From Pararhizobium qamdonense (GTDB taxonomy: Bacteria; Pseudomonadota; Alphaproteobacteria; Rhizobiales; Rhizobiaceae), in NCBI RefSeq assembly GCF_029277445.1, contig NZ_CP119566.1, positions 4,298,854-4,362,853 on the forward strand: 64,000 nt of DNA. Direction: 5' to 3'. Under the pieces are notes generated by a model. The model saw only the letters and a list, made by a program, of their open reading frames with translations. It searched no databases and had not been told where the DNA came from. A program made the position numbers and the translations under genes. Positions 8,464 to 18,125 of the stretch are shown piece after piece. The first letter of the stretch is position 1. The number at the start of each line of letters is the position of its first letter.

Positions 8464-9582
8464 CTAAACCCGCATCGGCATCAGAACATAGAGAGCGTCG
8501 TCGCCCGCCATGTCGCGCACCAGCGTCGGCGAGCCGGCATCGGCCAGCATGAAAACGGCGTCGGAGCCGGAAAGCTGGGCGGTAATATCCAGCAGATATT
8601 TGGCATTGAAGCCGATTTCCAGAGGCTCGTTGTCATAGCCGACCGCAAGCTCTTCCGTGGCACTGCCCGAATCCGGGTTGTTGACGGTGAGCGTCAATTG
8701 TCCGTCCGACAGCGCCAGCTTGACGGCGCGGCCACGCTCGGACGAAATCGTCGAAACGCGGTCAACGGCCTGTGCAAAGGACTGGCAGTCGATCTTCAGT
8801 TCCTTGTCGTTATTGGCCGGAATGACCCGCTGGTAGTCCGGGAACGTGCCGTCAATGAGCTTCGAGGTCATGATGATCGAGCCGATCGTCAGGCGAATCT
8901 TGGCATCCGACACTTCGACGGTGACGACCACATCCGGATTGTCGACCAGCTTCTGCAATTCGCTGACCGTCTTGCGCGGAATGATGATGCCGGGCATGCC
9001 TTCCGAGCCTGCCGGGGCTTCAAGGTCTGCGCGGGCAAGACGGTGACCGTCGGTGGCGACGGCACGCAGCTTCAGCGCACCCTTGCTTTCGATCGTGTGG
9101 ATATAGATGCCGTTCAGGTAATAGCGGGTCTCTTCCGTCGAGATCGCAAACTGGGTGCGGTCGATCAGCATCTTCAGGTCCGTTGCCTTCATGCGGAAGG
9201 TATGGGTGAAGGCGCCGGCGGTCAAATCCGGGAAGTCGGACTGCGGCAGGCATTGCAACGAGAATTTCGAGCGGCCGGACTGCACGGTCATGGCCGTGCC
9301 CTCGGCATTGGTGGCGAGCACCACCTCGGAACCGTCAGGCAGCTTGCGGACGATGTCGTAGAGCAGATGCGCAGGCACGGTCGTCGCACCAGGCGTTTCC
9401 ACCTGCGCCGGCGTCGCCTCGGTGATCTCGAGATCGAGGTCGGTTGCTTTCATCTCAAGGCTGGCGCCGTCGGAGCGCAGAAGCACGTTCGAGAGGATCG
9501 GAATGGTATTGCGACGCTCGACCACGCGGTGAACGTGGTTCAGCGACTTCAGGAGATTGGACCGCTCGAGAGTAATGCGCAT
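8464..9582 (-). CDS. dnaN: DNA polymerase III beta sliding clamp DnaN
   Basis: DnaN is the ring-shaped processivity clamp of replicative polymerase. At 372 residues it has the normal three-domain length. It begins MRITLERSNLLKSLNHVHRV, contains RNTIPILSNVLL, AVATDGHRLA and the C-terminal LMPMRV that lines the partner-binding pocket. The gene has its own terminator and diverges from rsmI. Unlike in many bacteria it is not next to dnaA, which starts about 54 kb away; a separated dnaN is normal for rhizobia. Confidence 0.97.
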   Translation of the reverse strand: MRITLERSNLLKSLNHVHRVVERRNTIPILSNVLLRSDGASLEMKATDLDLEITEATPAQVETPGATTVPAHLLYDIVRKLPDGSEVVLATNAEGTAMTVQSGRSKFSLQCLPQSDFPDLTAGAFTHTFRMKATDLKMLIDRTQFAISTEETRYYLNGIYIHTIESKGALKLRAVATDGHRLARADLEAPAGSEGMPGIIIPRKTVSELQKLVDNPDVVVTVEVSDAKIRLTIGSIIMTSKLIDGTFPDYQRVIPANNDKELKIDCQSFAQAVDRVSTISSERGRAVKLALSDGQLTLTVNNPDSGSATEELAVGYDNEPLEIGFNAKYLLDITAQLSGSDAVFMLADAGSPTLVRDMAGDDALYVLMPMRV

Positions 9583-9838
9583 GAGATGCTACCGCTTTCA
9601 ACCATCGCCGGGCGGGCCGCGCCTCCCGGCTTGAACTTTGAAGTGTCCCCTTTCGGAGGGGCAAGATGTGGACGGGCAAAATGGCAGAAACAAGCCGTGA
9701 AAAGCAAGGGGTAACGCAGGTTGCGCCCCAGTAATGTTTGCATTGCCGCAAATCGGCTCTCTTGCCGAAGCGCTGCCGCTCACCCATAAAGACCGGGCGC
9801 CGGCTGAACGGCGGGCAAAGGCTGAAGGGCATACCGTT

Positions 9839-10768
9839 TTGGAAAAGCAGGCATCGGGCGAAACGCAGACGAACGAGCGGCAGAAAAGCTACCGGCTGCA
9901 CAATATCTCCGTGCCCGCCCGGCCGCTGGAACCGGCGCTTTATCTGGTCGCAACCCCGATCGGCAATCTCTCCGACATTACGCTTCGCGCGCTGGAAACA
10001 TTGGCTGGCGCCGATGTGCTGGCCTGCGAGGACACGCGCGTCACCCGCGTGCTGCTCGATCGCTACGGCATCGTCAACCGTCCCTATGCCTATCACGAAT
10101 ATAATGCCAACGAGGTTGGCCCCAAGCTTCTGGCAGCGCTCGACGACGGCAAGTCCGTTGCGCTTGTGTCCGACGCCGGCACGCCGCTGGTGTCCGATCC
10201 CGGCTACCGGCTCGGCCAGATCGCCATCGAGGCCGGGCACCGGGTTGTGCCCATTCCCGGCGCTTCAGCGCCGCTCGCAGCGCTGGTCGGTTCGGGCCTG
10301 CCGAACGATGCTTTCCTGTTTGCCGGTTTCCTGCCCTCCAAGGACAAGGCGCGGCGCGACCGCTTTGCCGAACTCGCCCATGTTCCAGCCACCTTGATGT
10401 TCTTTGAATCCCCGCACCGGATCGCGGCCGCCATCGTTGCCGCCCATGATGTTTTGGGCGGAGAGAGGCGGGCAGCGGTCTGCCGTGAGCTGACCAAGAC
10501 GTTTGAGGAATTCCGGCGCGGCACGCTGGCCGAACTCAAGGCCTTTTATGACGAGGGCGCCACCGTCAAGGGCGAGATCGTGCTGGTCATCGGCCCGCCG
10601 GATGCGCCGGCAGCGCCGGAGGCCGATGATGTCGATGCCATCCTGTTGAAGCTCGTCAAGGATATGCCGACCGGCAAGGCAGCGACCGAGGCCGCAAAAC
10701 AGACCGGCCTCAACCGCAAGGACCTCTACGACCGCCTGCTGGAGCTCAAAGACCGGAATGAGACCTGA
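9839..10768 (+). CDS. rsmI: 16S rRNA 2'-O-ribose C1402 methyltransferase RsmI
   Basis: RsmI methylates C1402 in the ribosomal P site using SAM. The tetrapyrrole-methylase fold is clear: [52 protein letters not shown] and a [17 protein letters not shown] segment. I use the TTG at 9839, which has GAAGGG nine bases upstream and gives an N-terminus like relatives (309 residues). An ATG at 9734 in the same frame would add 35 residues but lacks a ribosome site. It overlaps yraN by 11 bases. Confidence 0.9.
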   Translation: MEKQASGETQTNERQKSYRLHNISVPARPLEPALYLVATPIGNLSDITLRALETLAGADVLACEDTRVTRVLLDRYGIVNRPYAYHEYNANEVGPKLLAALDDGKSVALVSDAGTPLVSDPGYRLGQIAIEAGHRVVPIPGASAPLAALVGSGLPNDAFLFAGFLPSKDKARRDRFAELAHVPATLMFFESPHRIAAAIVAAHDVLGGERRAAVCRELTKTFEEFRRGTLAELKAFYDEGATVKGEIVLVIGPPDAPAAPEADDVDAILLKLVKDMPTGKAATEAAKQTGLNRKDLYDRLLELKDRNET

Positions 10769-11126
10769 GCCGGAAAGCCAGAAAAGACGAAAAGCGCTCC
10801 GGCGCGGCGCGCTGGCGGAATATCGCGCCGCGCTTTGCCTTCTTCTCAAGGGCTACCGTATCGTCGCATTCCGCTACCGCACGAAGCTGGGTGAGATCGA
10901 CATTATTGCACGCAAGGGCAATCTGGTCGCCTGCGTCGAGGTCAAAGCCCGCAGCTCGCTGGAGGATTCCGTCTTTGCCGTTTCCGATTTTGCACAACGC
11001 CGCATTCGCGCTGCAAGCGACCTCTGGCTCGGAAAACAACGGGATTGCGCGGCACTTTCAATCCGCTACGACATCATCGCCGTGATACCCCGGCGCTGGC
11101 CGATCCATCTTCCCGATGCCTTTTGA
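10758..11126 (+). CDS. yraN: YraN family (UPF0102) nuclease-like protein
   Basis: A 122-residue member of UPF0102. The core [21 protein letters not shown] has the Asp and E-x-K spacing of the PD-(D/E)xK nuclease fold, preceded by the conserved [15 protein letters not shown] helix. Members resemble Holliday-junction resolvases, but activity in bacteria is not established. The start overlaps the end of rsmI, so the two are translated from one message. Confidence 0.9.
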   Translation: MRPEPESQKRRKALRRGALAEYRAALCLLLKGYRIVAFRYRTKLGEIDIIARKGNLVACVEVKARSSLEDSVFAVSDFAQRRIRAASDLWLGKQRDCAALSIRYDIIAVIPRRWPIHLPDAF

Positions 11127-11230
11127 ACAGCTGTGCACAGTTGTAATCGTCCCGACACAAAAGCGTTATCCTGATGTCATGAAAGAGCTTTAGCCGGTTC
11201 CTCACCTTAACCCTGGTGAAAGGAACTGCC

Positions 11231-12529
11231 ATGATCAGGAAATTCACGATGACCGGCCTCGCGCTGGCCTTCTCCGCCACCTCATCCTTTGCCGCGACCA
11301 ATATCAGCTGGTGGCACGGCATGGCCGGCCGCAACGGCGAAGTCATCAACGAGATCGCCACCAAGTTCAACGCCTCGCAGACGGCTTGCGCGCTCACCCC
11401 GGTTTCCAAGGGCACCTATGAGGAGGCGCTCGCGTCCGGCATCGCCGCTTTCCGTTCGGGCGAACAGCCCAACATCCTGCAGGTTTTCGACGCTGGTGCG
11501 GCAACCATCATCAACGCCAAGGGTGCCGTCATCCCGGCTGAAGACCTGATCAACAACGCCGGCTATAAATTCGACCGCGAAGCCTTCATCGATGGCGTCC
11601 GTTATTTCTACGCCGATAGCGACGGCAAGTTCGTCGGCATGCCGTTCAATTCCTCGGCGCCGATCATGTATATCAACGACGAAGCCCTGAAGAAGGCCGG
11701 TGTCGAAGCCCCGAAGACCTGGGAGGAATTCGAAGCGGCCGCTCCGAAGCTGAAGGAAGCCGGTTTCATCCCGCTCGTCCAGTCGCAGCTAACCTGGCAG
11801 TTCACCGAGAACTTTTTCTCGCGCAACAACATCCAGTTCGCTTCCAACAATAACGGCTATGACAGCGTCACCGACACGACGCTGAAGGTTACCGACCCGA
11901 ACCTCGTCATGATGTTCGACAAGCTGAAGGCCTGGGCCGACGAAGGCTATTTCGCCTATTACGGCGCCGGCTGGAACGATAACCAGAAGATGTTCGAGGA
12001 AAACAAGGCAGCGCTCTGGATCGGCTCGTCGGGTTCGTTCGGCGGCCTGCAGAAGACGGCACAGATGCCGTTCTCGGCAACCTTCCTGCCCTATTGGGGT
12101 TCGATCAAGGGTGCGGGCACCTCGTCCTTCATTGGCGGTGCAGCACTCTTCGCCATGGCCGGAAAGCCGGAAGCGGAAAACAAGTGCGTGGCCGACTTCT
12201 TCCAGTTCCTGACCTCGCCGGAAATCCAGGTCTTCTATCATGAAGCCACGGGTTACGTCGCAATCACCAAGGCAGCCTACGAGCTGGCCAAGAGCCAGGG
12301 CTATTACAAGGAAAAGCCTGCTGCGGAAGTCGGCATCCAGCAGCTGATGCTGCCGGCCGGTGAATGGTCGAAGGGCTACCGCCTCGGCTTCTACCCGCAG
12401 ATCCGCGAAATCATGGAACGCGAATACGGCCGCATCTTCGCCGGCGAAGTCTCCGTCAAGGACGCCTTCGACACGATCGAGAAGGAAGGCAACGCACTTC
12501 TCGCCCGCTTCGCAAAGACGGCTGGTTGA
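11231..12529 (+). CDS. ugpB: sn-Glycerol-3-phosphate ABC transporter, periplasmic binding protein UgpB
   Basis: UgpB captures glycerol-3-phosphate (and its diesters) in the periplasm for the UgpAEC importer. The 432-residue protein has a signal peptide (MIRKFTMTGLALAFSATSSFA), then the family pattern: ISWWHGMAGRNGEVI, PFNSSAPIMYIND, GTSSFIGGAALFAM, EATGYVAITKAAYELA and KGYRLGFYPQIREIM, which align with E. coli UgpB. The ATG at 11231 has AAAGGA six bases upstream. In enterobacteria ugp is under PhoB; the 104-bp leader holds a 10-bp palindrome (CTGTGCACAG) but no convincing PHO box. Confidence 0.93.
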   Translation: MIRKFTMTGLALAFSATSSFAATNISWWHGMAGRNGEVINEIATKFNASQTACALTPVSKGTYEEALASGIAAFRSGEQPNILQVFDAGAATIINAKGAVIPAEDLINNAGYKFDREAFIDGVRYFYADSDGKFVGMPFNSSAPIMYINDEALKKAGVEAPKTWEEFEAAAPKLKEAGFIPLVQSQLTWQFTENFFSRNNIQFASNNNGYDSVTDTTLKVTDPNLVMMFDKLKAWADEGYFAYYGAGWNDNQKMFEENKAALWIGSSGSFGGLQKTAQMPFSATFLPYWGSIKGAGTSSFIGGAALFAMAGKPEAENKCVADFFQFLTSPEIQVFYHEATGYVAITKAAYELAKSQGYYKEKPAAEVGIQQLMLPAGEWSKGYRLGFYPQIREIMEREYGRIFAGEVSVKDAFDTIEKEGNALLARFAKTAG

Positions 12530-12537
12530 TCTCCGGT

Positions 12538-12752
12538 CCTCTTCTCCCCTCGGGGAGAAGATGGCCAAAGGCCAGATGAGGGGGCCTGACATTCAGAGTA
12601 TGCCGCCCACCCCCCTCTGCCCTGCCGGGCATCTCCCCCTCAAGGGGGGAGATCGGCAGCCGGCACTCCCTCGCTAGCAGCAACAGCGTTACGAGCGGAA
12701 AGAATAATCTCCCCCCTTGAGGGGGAGATGTCACGAAGTGACAGAGGGGGGT
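12538..12752. repeat. Palindromic repeat element between ugpB and ugpA
   Basis: The ugpB-ugpA gap holds a short hairpin (CTTCTCCCC/GGGGAGAAG) with a GATGAGGGGG tail at about 12540-12588. This is followed by two copies of one unit in opposite orientation at 12609-12653 and 12707-12752. Each unit contains CCCCCCTCTG at one end and the palindrome ATCTCCCCCTCAAGGGGGGA at the other. The same paired unit occurs at 41064-41194. It resembles rhizobial intergenic mosaic elements (RIME-like). Its position right after the binding-protein gene could stabilise ugpB mRNA and reduce transcription of the permease genes. Confidence 0.8.
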
Positions 12753-12810
12753 GACGCGGCACACGCAGAGCCATCATAGCCCATCCACCAAACGCATTTG
12801 AGATCCGGAA

Positions 12811-13803
12811 ATGACGCACTCATCATCCTTGTCGCCTCAATCAACTGCCCCCGCGCCCGGCGGGTTTTGGCGCATTTTCGGCCTGAACAAATCCGCCGCC
12901 AAGCCGCCGGAAGAGACCGGTGCCAAGCGCGTGCAGTTCAATTCGCGGCTCCTGCCATATCTCTTTCTTGCGCCGCAGATGGCGATCATCTTCGTGTTCT
13001 TCTATTGGCCCTCGGTGCAGGCGATCCAGTCGTCCTTCTACCTGGAGGACCCGTTCGGCTTCGGCTCCACTTTCGTTGGCCTTGCCAACTATACCGACGT
13101 GCTGAAATCCGGCGAATATCTGGGCATTGCCCGCTTCACCGCCGTCTTCACCGTCCTCGTAACCTTCTTTTCGCTGTCGATCGGCCTGCTCCTCGCCGTC
13201 AAGGCCGACGGCGTCATTCGCGGCAATGCCACCTACAAGACGCTGCTGATCTGGGTCTATGCCATTGCCCCGCCGGTTGCCGGCCTGATGGGCATGATGA
13301 TGTTCGATCAGCATATCGGCCCGCTGGTAAAATTCGCCGCCTTCTTCGGCTGGGATTTGAAAGTCGGGCTCAACTACAACGACACCGCCTTTGCGATGAT
13401 CGTTGTCTCGGTCTGGAAGCAGATCCCCTACAACTTCATCTTCTTTCTCTCCGGCCTGCAGGGCATTCCGGTTTCGGTGCGCGAGGCGGCGCTGATGGAT
13501 TGCCGCTCGGGTTTTCGCCGCTTCTGGACGGTCATCCTGCCGCTCTTGGCGCCCACCGCCTTCTTCCTCCTGATCATCAACACGACCTATGCCCTGTTCG
13601 ACACGTTCGGCGTCATCGACGTGATGGTGAAGGACAAGGCTGCCAACAACCCGATCACGCTGGTCTACAAAGTCTATATGGACGGCTTTCGCGGCAACGA
13701 CCTTGGCGGTTCCTCGGCCCAGTCGGTCATCCTGATGATCATCGTCTTCGTGCTCACCATCTTCCAGTTCCGCTTCATCGAGCGGCGCGTCCACTATAAT
13801 TGA
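12811..13803 (+). CDS. ugpA: sn-Glycerol-3-phosphate ABC transporter permease UgpA
   Basis: Inner-membrane permease of the importer, 330 residues. A basic, Pro-rich N-terminal tail of about 40 residues precedes six hydrophobic segments beginning LLPYLFLAPQMAIIFVFFYW. The EAA loop that docks the ATPase is VSVREAALMDCRSGFRRFW. The C-terminus ends in RFIERRVHYN, like E. coli UgpA. The extra N-terminal tail is longer than in E. coli. It is followed by ugpE after 14 bases. Confidence 0.93.
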   Translation: MTHSSSLSPQSTAPAPGGFWRIFGLNKSAAKPPEETGAKRVQFNSRLLPYLFLAPQMAIIFVFFYWPSVQAIQSSFYLEDPFGFGSTFVGLANYTDVLKSGEYLGIARFTAVFTVLVTFFSLSIGLLLAVKADGVIRGNATYKTLLIWVYAIAPPVAGLMGMMMFDQHIGPLVKFAAFFGWDLKVGLNYNDTAFAMIVVSVWKQIPYNFIFFLSGLQGIPVSVREAALMDCRSGFRRFWTVILPLLAPTAFFLLIINTTYALFDTFGVIDVMVKDKAANNPITLVYKVYMDGFRGNDLGGSSAQSVILMIIVFVLTIFQFRFIERRVHYN

Positions 13804-13817
13804 GCGGGGGCGAGACA

Positions 13818-14660
13818 ATGCATCGCACGAAACTTTTCGACCATGTCATCCTGATGATGGGCGTCTTCTTCATGGTCGGCCCTTTGCTGGTGGCGCTGAT
13901 GACCTCCAGCCACGAGGCCGCCGATATCCACCGCAACGGCTTGCAGATCCTGCCCGGCGGCCATTTCATCGATACCTACACCACCGTGCTCACCAAGCAG
14001 GGCGGCTTTACCGGCAAGATTACCGGTCTGCGGATGATGATGAACTCGCTGATCCTCGGCATCGGCTTTGCCGCAGGCAAGATCATCCTGTCGATGCTGG
14101 CGGCCTATGCGCTGGTCTATTTCCGCTTCCGCTTTGCCACCATCACCTTCTGGATGATCTTCACGACGCTGCTCCTGCCGCTCGAAGTGCGCATCCTGCC
14201 GTCCTACGAGGTGATGAACACGCTGAAACTCACCAACACCTATACCGGCCTGATCGTGCCGCTCCTGGCGTCCGCCACCGGCACGTTCTATTTCCGCCAG
14301 TTCTTCAAATCGATCCCCGATGAACTTCTGGAAGCCGCCCGCATCGATGGCGCCGGACCCTTCAAGTTCTTCATCGACGTGATCGTGCCACTCTCGAAAA
14401 CCATGATCGCGGCGATCTTCATCATCATGTTCGTCTATGGCTGGAACCAGTATCTCTGGCCAACCCTGATGACCACCGACGAGAGCTTCTTCACGCTGGT
14501 GCGCGGCATCAAGCAGATCCTGCTTGTCTGGGTCGGCTCCAACATTCCCGATTACAACGAGGCCTTTGCCCTGGCGATCCTCGCCATGGTGCCGCCTGTG
14601 ATGATCGTCATGATCTTCCAGCGCTGGTTCATCAAAGGCCTCACCGAAAGCGACAAGTAA
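13818..14660 (+). CDS. ugpE: sn-Glycerol-3-phosphate ABC transporter permease UgpE
   Basis: Second membrane subunit, 280 residues, essentially the length of E. coli UgpE. Six hydrophobic segments are visible, with the EAA loop [18 protein letters not shown] and the segment [18 protein letters not shown]. The ATG at 13818 has GGGGCGAG upstream; a TTG at 13800 also opens the frame but would add only six residues and has no better ribosome site. Thirteen bases separate it from ugpC. Confidence 0.94.
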   Translation: MHRTKLFDHVILMMGVFFMVGPLLVALMTSSHEAADIHRNGLQILPGGHFIDTYTTVLTKQGGFTGKITGLRMMMNSLILGIGFAAGKIILSMLAAYALVYFRFRFATITFWMIFTTLLLPLEVRILPSYEVMNTLKLTNTYTGLIVPLLASATGTFYFRQFFKSIPDELLEAARIDGAGPFKFFIDVIVPLSKTMIAAIFIIMFVYGWNQYLWPTLMTTDESFFTLVRGIKQILLVWVGSNIPDYNEAFALAILAMVPPVMIVMIFQRWFIKGLTESDK

Positions 14661-14673
14661 GGGAGACGCCGCT

Positions 14674-15783
14674 ATGGCAGCGATCAACATCACCAATGTT
14701 TCAAAGATCTATGCCGGCGGCGTCGAGGCGGTGAAATCCGTTTCCATCGACATTGCCGACGGCGAATTCATCGTGCTGGTCGGCCCGTCCGGCTGTGGCA
14801 AGTCCACGCTGTTGCGCATGGTGGCAGGGCTCGAGGCCATATCGAAGGGCACCGTCGAGATCGGCGACCGCGTCATCAACGATGTCGAACCGGCCGAGCG
14901 CGATATCGCCATGGTCTTCCAGAACTATGCGCTCTATCCGCACATGACCGTCTACAACAACCTCGCCTATGGCCTGAAAAACCGCGGCACGCCAAAGGCC
15001 GAGATCGATGCGCGCGTGGCCGAAGCCGCCCGCATGCTGGAGATCGAGCAATACCTCACCCGCAAACCACGTGCGCTGTCCGGCGGCCAGCGCCAGCGCG
15101 TCGCCATGGGCCGCGCCATCGTGCGCAAACCCGCGGCCTTCCTGTTCGATGAACCGCTGTCGAACCTCGACGCCAAACTGCGCGTCTCCATGCGCGGCGA
15201 GATCAAGCAGCTGCAAAAGCGCCTCGGCACGACCTCGCTCTACGTCACCCATGACCAGCTGGAAGCCATGACGCTCGCCGACCGCCTCGTCGTCCTCAAC
15301 GGCGGCGAGATCGAGCAGATCGGCCGGCCGCTCGATGTTTACCACACCCCCGCCTCTACCTTCGTCGCGAGCTTCATCGGCTCCCCCGCCATGAACCTCC
15401 TGCGCGGCACCCGCGAAGGCACCCTCCTGCATTTCGGCAGCCAGATCCTCGACCTCGGCCGCGCGGCAGCCTTCCCCGGCCAGGTCACCGCCGGCATCCG
15501 CGCCGAAGACCTGCGGATTGCCACAGCAAGTGAACAGGCCCTAACGCTGAAGGTCGATTATATCGAAGAACTCGGCGCCCAACGCCTCGTCCACGGCACG
15601 ATCGACGGCAAGAAGCTGACGGCATCGCTATCGCCCGAGATCGGGATCGGCGAAAGCCTGTCCCTCACCATCGCCCCCGACCGCCTGCACTTCTTCGACG
15701 CCACAACGGGCAAACGCCTGGCGCAACCCTTCGCAGCATCCGGGAGCAAGCGCGCGGAAAGACTGGAGATCGCGGACGCGTGA
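14674..15783 (+). CDS. ugpC: sn-Glycerol-3-phosphate ABC transporter ATPase UgpC
   Basis: A 369-residue ATPase of the CUT1/MalK type. It shows Walker A ([13 protein letters not shown]), Q-loop ([14 protein letters not shown]), signature ([15 protein letters not shown]), Walker B ([14 protein letters not shown]) and the switch His ([15 protein letters not shown]). A TOBE-type C-terminal domain begins near residue 235. It completes the ugpBAEC operon; a RBS (GGGAGACGCCGCT) precedes the ATG. No ugpQ phosphodiesterase gene follows here. Confidence 0.94.
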   Translation: MAAINITNVSKIYAGGVEAVKSVSIDIADGEFIVLVGPSGCGKSTLLRMVAGLEAISKGTVEIGDRVINDVEPAERDIAMVFQNYALYPHMTVYNNLAYGLKNRGTPKAEIDARVAEAARMLEIEQYLTRKPRALSGGQRQRVAMGRAIVRKPAAFLFDEPLSNLDAKLRVSMRGEIKQLQKRLGTTSLYVTHDQLEAMTLADRLVVLNGGEIEQIGRPLDVYHTPASTFVASFIGSPAMNLLRGTREGTLLHFGSQILDLGRAAAFPGQVTAGIRAEDLRIATASEQALTLKVDYIEELGAQRLVHGTIDGKKLTASLSPEIGIGESLSLTIAPDRLHFFDATTGKRLAQPFAASGSKRAERLEIADA

Positions 15784-15813
15784 GCGGTGGGCGGTGATGG
15801 CGGGCCTTTGGCC

Positions 15814-16311
15814 TTAAGGAAATGCGATGGCCTCGCGCAACATCGCGATAGTCTCGGCCACCGACGGACCTTTGATCGGTGGAGGCTCGGATCTTTCACA
15901 GAATTCGCGCCAGACAAAAAGCGTCAACTCCGCCCCATCGGTCGGTGTTTCGCCTGGCCCTTCCGCCAATGTTTCGAGCACCCGGTAGCGGTCGTCTTGC
16001 CAGAAAAGCTCCTCAACCCAATCGTATATCGGAATGACGTGAAAATGGATGGCATAACCCGGCGCATGCCCAAAACGGCTGATATAGATCCGTTTCGCGC
16101 GCAAGACCGATTTCAATGCATGTTGCACGCTGGCAAATACTGTCCCAATTGAACGTAAAGCTTCGGTGGACAGATCACTAAGGTCATTCGTGGCCGTCGT
16201 CGAACTGATCATCAGATAGCCAGGGAGAGCCGAATTGATCCGGTGGTTCACGGACCAGCCGGGAGCCTCGCCAATATGAAACTGCTGCGGAATGACGATA
16301 TTTTCGGACAT
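15814..16311 (-). CDS. HIT-like family protein
   Basis: A 165-residue protein with the histidine-triad core AIHFHVIPIYDW near residue 95. The usual motif is H-x-H-x-H; here only two His are kept in the core (HFHV), so it may be a divergent HIT hydrolase. The N-terminal GWSVNHRINSALPGYLMIS also fits HIT proteins. The ATG at 16311 lies four bases after the stop of the methyltransferase gene, so the two are co-transcribed, methyltransferase first. Substrate unknown. Confidence 0.7.
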   Translation of the reverse strand: MSENIVIPQQFHIGEAPGWSVNHRINSALPGYLMISSTTATNDLSDLSTEALRSIGTVFASVQHALKSVLRAKRIYISRFGHAPGYAIHFHVIPIYDWVEELFWQDDRYRVLETLAEGPGETPTDGAELTLFVWREFCERSEPPPIKGPSVAETIAMLREAIAFP

Positions 16312-16315
16312 GGCC

Positions 16316-17062
16316 TTACGCCTGGGCCAGCAGCGTAAACGAGCCGGGGATTGTCGGGTCTACCCAGTCAGGATGCTCCTCAAGCTTTGTGAGCTTGAAC
16401 CCCGCCTTGACCACGGCCGTCAAGATCTCGCCCATGGTCCAAAAGCGATAGGTGCATGTTCCAAGACTGGCTCCGCCGTCAGCCGGGTTCGGCACATCCG
16501 CTTCAACCAAATCCGTTTGAAAGTAATCATGCGGGCCTTCGGGCCAAAACAGTTTACGTTGCAACGGATGAAATTCATTCAAAAGGAGCGTGCCACCGTC
16601 TGCGATGAGTTCCCGCATCACCGCGAAAAAACGGTCCAAGTCCTGGTGGTAGTGGAGAATGCCAAGCTCAAGCACCAGAATGTCGAATTGGTGACCGAGG
16701 CCGAGTTCATCCGCCTTGAGGATATCGCACACCGCATATTCGATCTCCACGCCCGCGCTCGCAGCAAGCTCAAGCGCAAAGCGCCTGTTTTCCTCTGCAA
16801 AATCGATCACAAGCACATCGGCTTCCAGACGCGCGAGCGCGACTGCGATACGGCCATGGGAACCCTGCACATTGCAAATTCGCTTCCCCGCAACACTTCC
16901 GAGATGGGGAAGAAGCCGACGAAGAACATGCTCCGGCTCAGCGACTATCTTTCGTGCCTCTGCCTCTGGGCTGCCAAACGCTGCTCGCCAGGCATCAAAT
17001 CGCTGAGCATTCCAAGCCCTGCGGTTCGCTTCCGTTCTTTCATCATCGATCCCGCTTGCCAT
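16316..17062 (-). CDS. Class I SAM-dependent methyltransferase
   Basis: A 248-residue Rossmann-type methyltransferase. Motif I is KRICNVQGSHGRIAVALA (Gly-rich loop), followed by DVLVIDFAEENRRFA with the acidic residue that binds the SAM ribose, then AVCDILKADELG and the motif IV region FDILVLELGILHY. The C-terminal GTCTYRFWTMGEILTAV segment is typical of small-molecule methyltransferases. The substrate cannot be told. It sits four bases upstream of the HIT-like gene; both lie in the accessory stretch between yraN and gshB. Confidence 0.8.
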   Translation of the reverse strand: MASGIDDERTEANRRAWNAQRFDAWRAAFGSPEAEARKIVAEPEHVLRRLLPHLGSVAGKRICNVQGSHGRIAVALARLEADVLVIDFAEENRRFALELAASAGVEIEYAVCDILKADELGLGHQFDILVLELGILHYHQDLDRFFAVMRELIADGGTLLLNEFHPLQRKLFWPEGPHDYFQTDLVEADVPNPADGGASLGTCTYRFWTMGEILTAVVKAGFKLTKLEEHPDWVDPTIPGSFTLLAQA

Positions 17063-17139
17063 TGCTCAACACTATCGCGAGTTTCGAGGTCTGCAAATAG
17101 CATGATCCTGAACCGGCTGGCGCTCCGAAGGCAGAACCG

Positions 17140-17270
17140 TGTCAGTCATACTTTCCAAGCCGGGACGGGGCCGTTCCATCAGATAATATTCGGGGGGCGG
17201 CGGTCTCTAAAAGCCGGTCCTCCGATACACATTATCGCATTCCAAAGAATGGGGATAACGAACCCGGACA
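17140..17270 (-). pseudogene. Decayed C-terminal fragment of a GNAT acetyltransferase
   Basis: Read on the minus strand this gap contains ILWNA in one frame and then YRRTGF, a stop, and PEYYLMERPRPGLES in another. This matches the C-terminus of the intact GNAT protein encoded at 20427-20897 (LLWNPVGTLYRRHGF...HYLMERP). The nucleotide match is also visible: ACGGGGCCGTTCCATCAGATAAT here against ACGGGCCGCTCCATCAAATAAT there. At least one frameshift and one stop separate the parts, and no N-terminal portion was found, so it is a remnant of a related gene. Confidence 0.6.
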
Positions 17271-17321
17271 GGCGATCACTTTTTTGCATCACGCGTTCAA
17301 CGTCCGTCATCCCCGCTCAAA

Positions 17322-17975
17322 TCAGCCTGCGTTGGCGGGCACCGGCGTGTTCAGCAGCTGCTGTTCCCACATATACGCGACGCCGCTGCCGGCGGCGTGC
17401 TGTTTGAGCACCTCCGTCAGTTCGGCGGCGTGCTCGGTGCGCGCCCAGTCGCGCTGCCATTCCGCTGCGAGCGCCAGCCAGGTCATCATGTTGGCGCCGG
17501 CCGCAATCATGCGCTGGATGGCGACCGCATGCGCCTCGACCGAAGTGCCGCCGGAGGCGTCGGTGATCACGGTAACATCCCAGCCTTCCCCCAGCGCCTG
17601 GATGACCGGCATCGCGACGCAGACCTCGGTCCAAAGGCCGGCGATGATCAGCTGCTTGCGGCCGGTCGCCTTGACCGCGTCCACGACCTTGCTGTCTTCC
17701 CAAGTGTTGATGAACGTCCGGTCAATGACATCCTGGCCGGAAAACACGTCGGTGATCTGCGAAAAGATGAGGCCGCCGCGTTCGGCGATCACGCTCGTCA
17801 GGATGGTCGGGACACCAAAAGCCTTGGCGGCCTTGGCCAGCGCCGTCGAATTGTTGACCACCGCATGCGGGTCGTGGCTGTTGAGATTGGCCAGCTGGTA
17901 GGGCTGGTGGTCGATCAGGACGAGGACCGAGTCTTCGGGACGAAGAAGCGAAGAGAGGCCGTTACGAAAGGTCAT
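17322..17975 (-). CDS. Isochorismatase-like (YcaC-type) cysteine hydrolase
   Basis: A 217-residue protein of the isochorismatase superfamily. The catalytic Asp lies in VLVLIDHQPYQLANL, and the nucleophile Cys in LWTEVCVAMP; the Lys is probably in ATGRKQLIIAG. The pattern is closest to YcaC/hydrolases of unknown substrate. AAGGAT lies before the ATG. It is divergent from the LysR gene at 18126, and a dyad sits between them, so it is a likely regulatory target. Confidence 0.85.
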   Translation of the reverse strand: MTFRNGLSSLLRPEDSVLVLIDHQPYQLANLNSHDPHAVVNNSTALAKAAKAFGVPTILTSVIAERGGLIFSQITDVFSGQDVIDRTFINTWEDSKVVDAVKATGRKQLIIAGLWTEVCVAMPVIQALGEGWDVTVITDASGGTSVEAHAVAIQRMIAAGANMMTWLALAAEWQRDWARTEHAAELTEVLKQHAAGSGVAYMWEQQLLNTPVPANAG

Positions 17976-18064
17976 TGCTAAATCCTTTGCTGCCGTTTGA
18001 GCGGCACTGGTTTTCCGGGAGACAGGCGCGAAGGCGCCGTTGCCTCACACCAGTATTGCCGTTC

Positions 18065-18082
18065 CTACCTGAGATGCGGTAG
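18065..18082. promoter_or_regulatory. Possible LysR-type operator
   Basis: The inverted repeat CTACC-N8-GGTAG lies in the 150-bp gap between the hydrolase and its divergent LysR gene, 44 bases before the regulator's ATG. LysR regulators commonly bind such short interrupted dyads in a shared divergent promoter. Not tested. Confidence 0.4.
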
Positions 18083-18125
18083 TACCAGTTGGCGGCCAGC
18101 TGCGTCGCGGAATGGGGAACGCTCA

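Noticed and set aside
11127..11230. PHO box upstream of ugpB
   Set aside because: CTGTGCACAG is a palindrome, not the direct repeat CTGTCAT-N4-CTGTCAT; the second half does not fit at the needed spacing.
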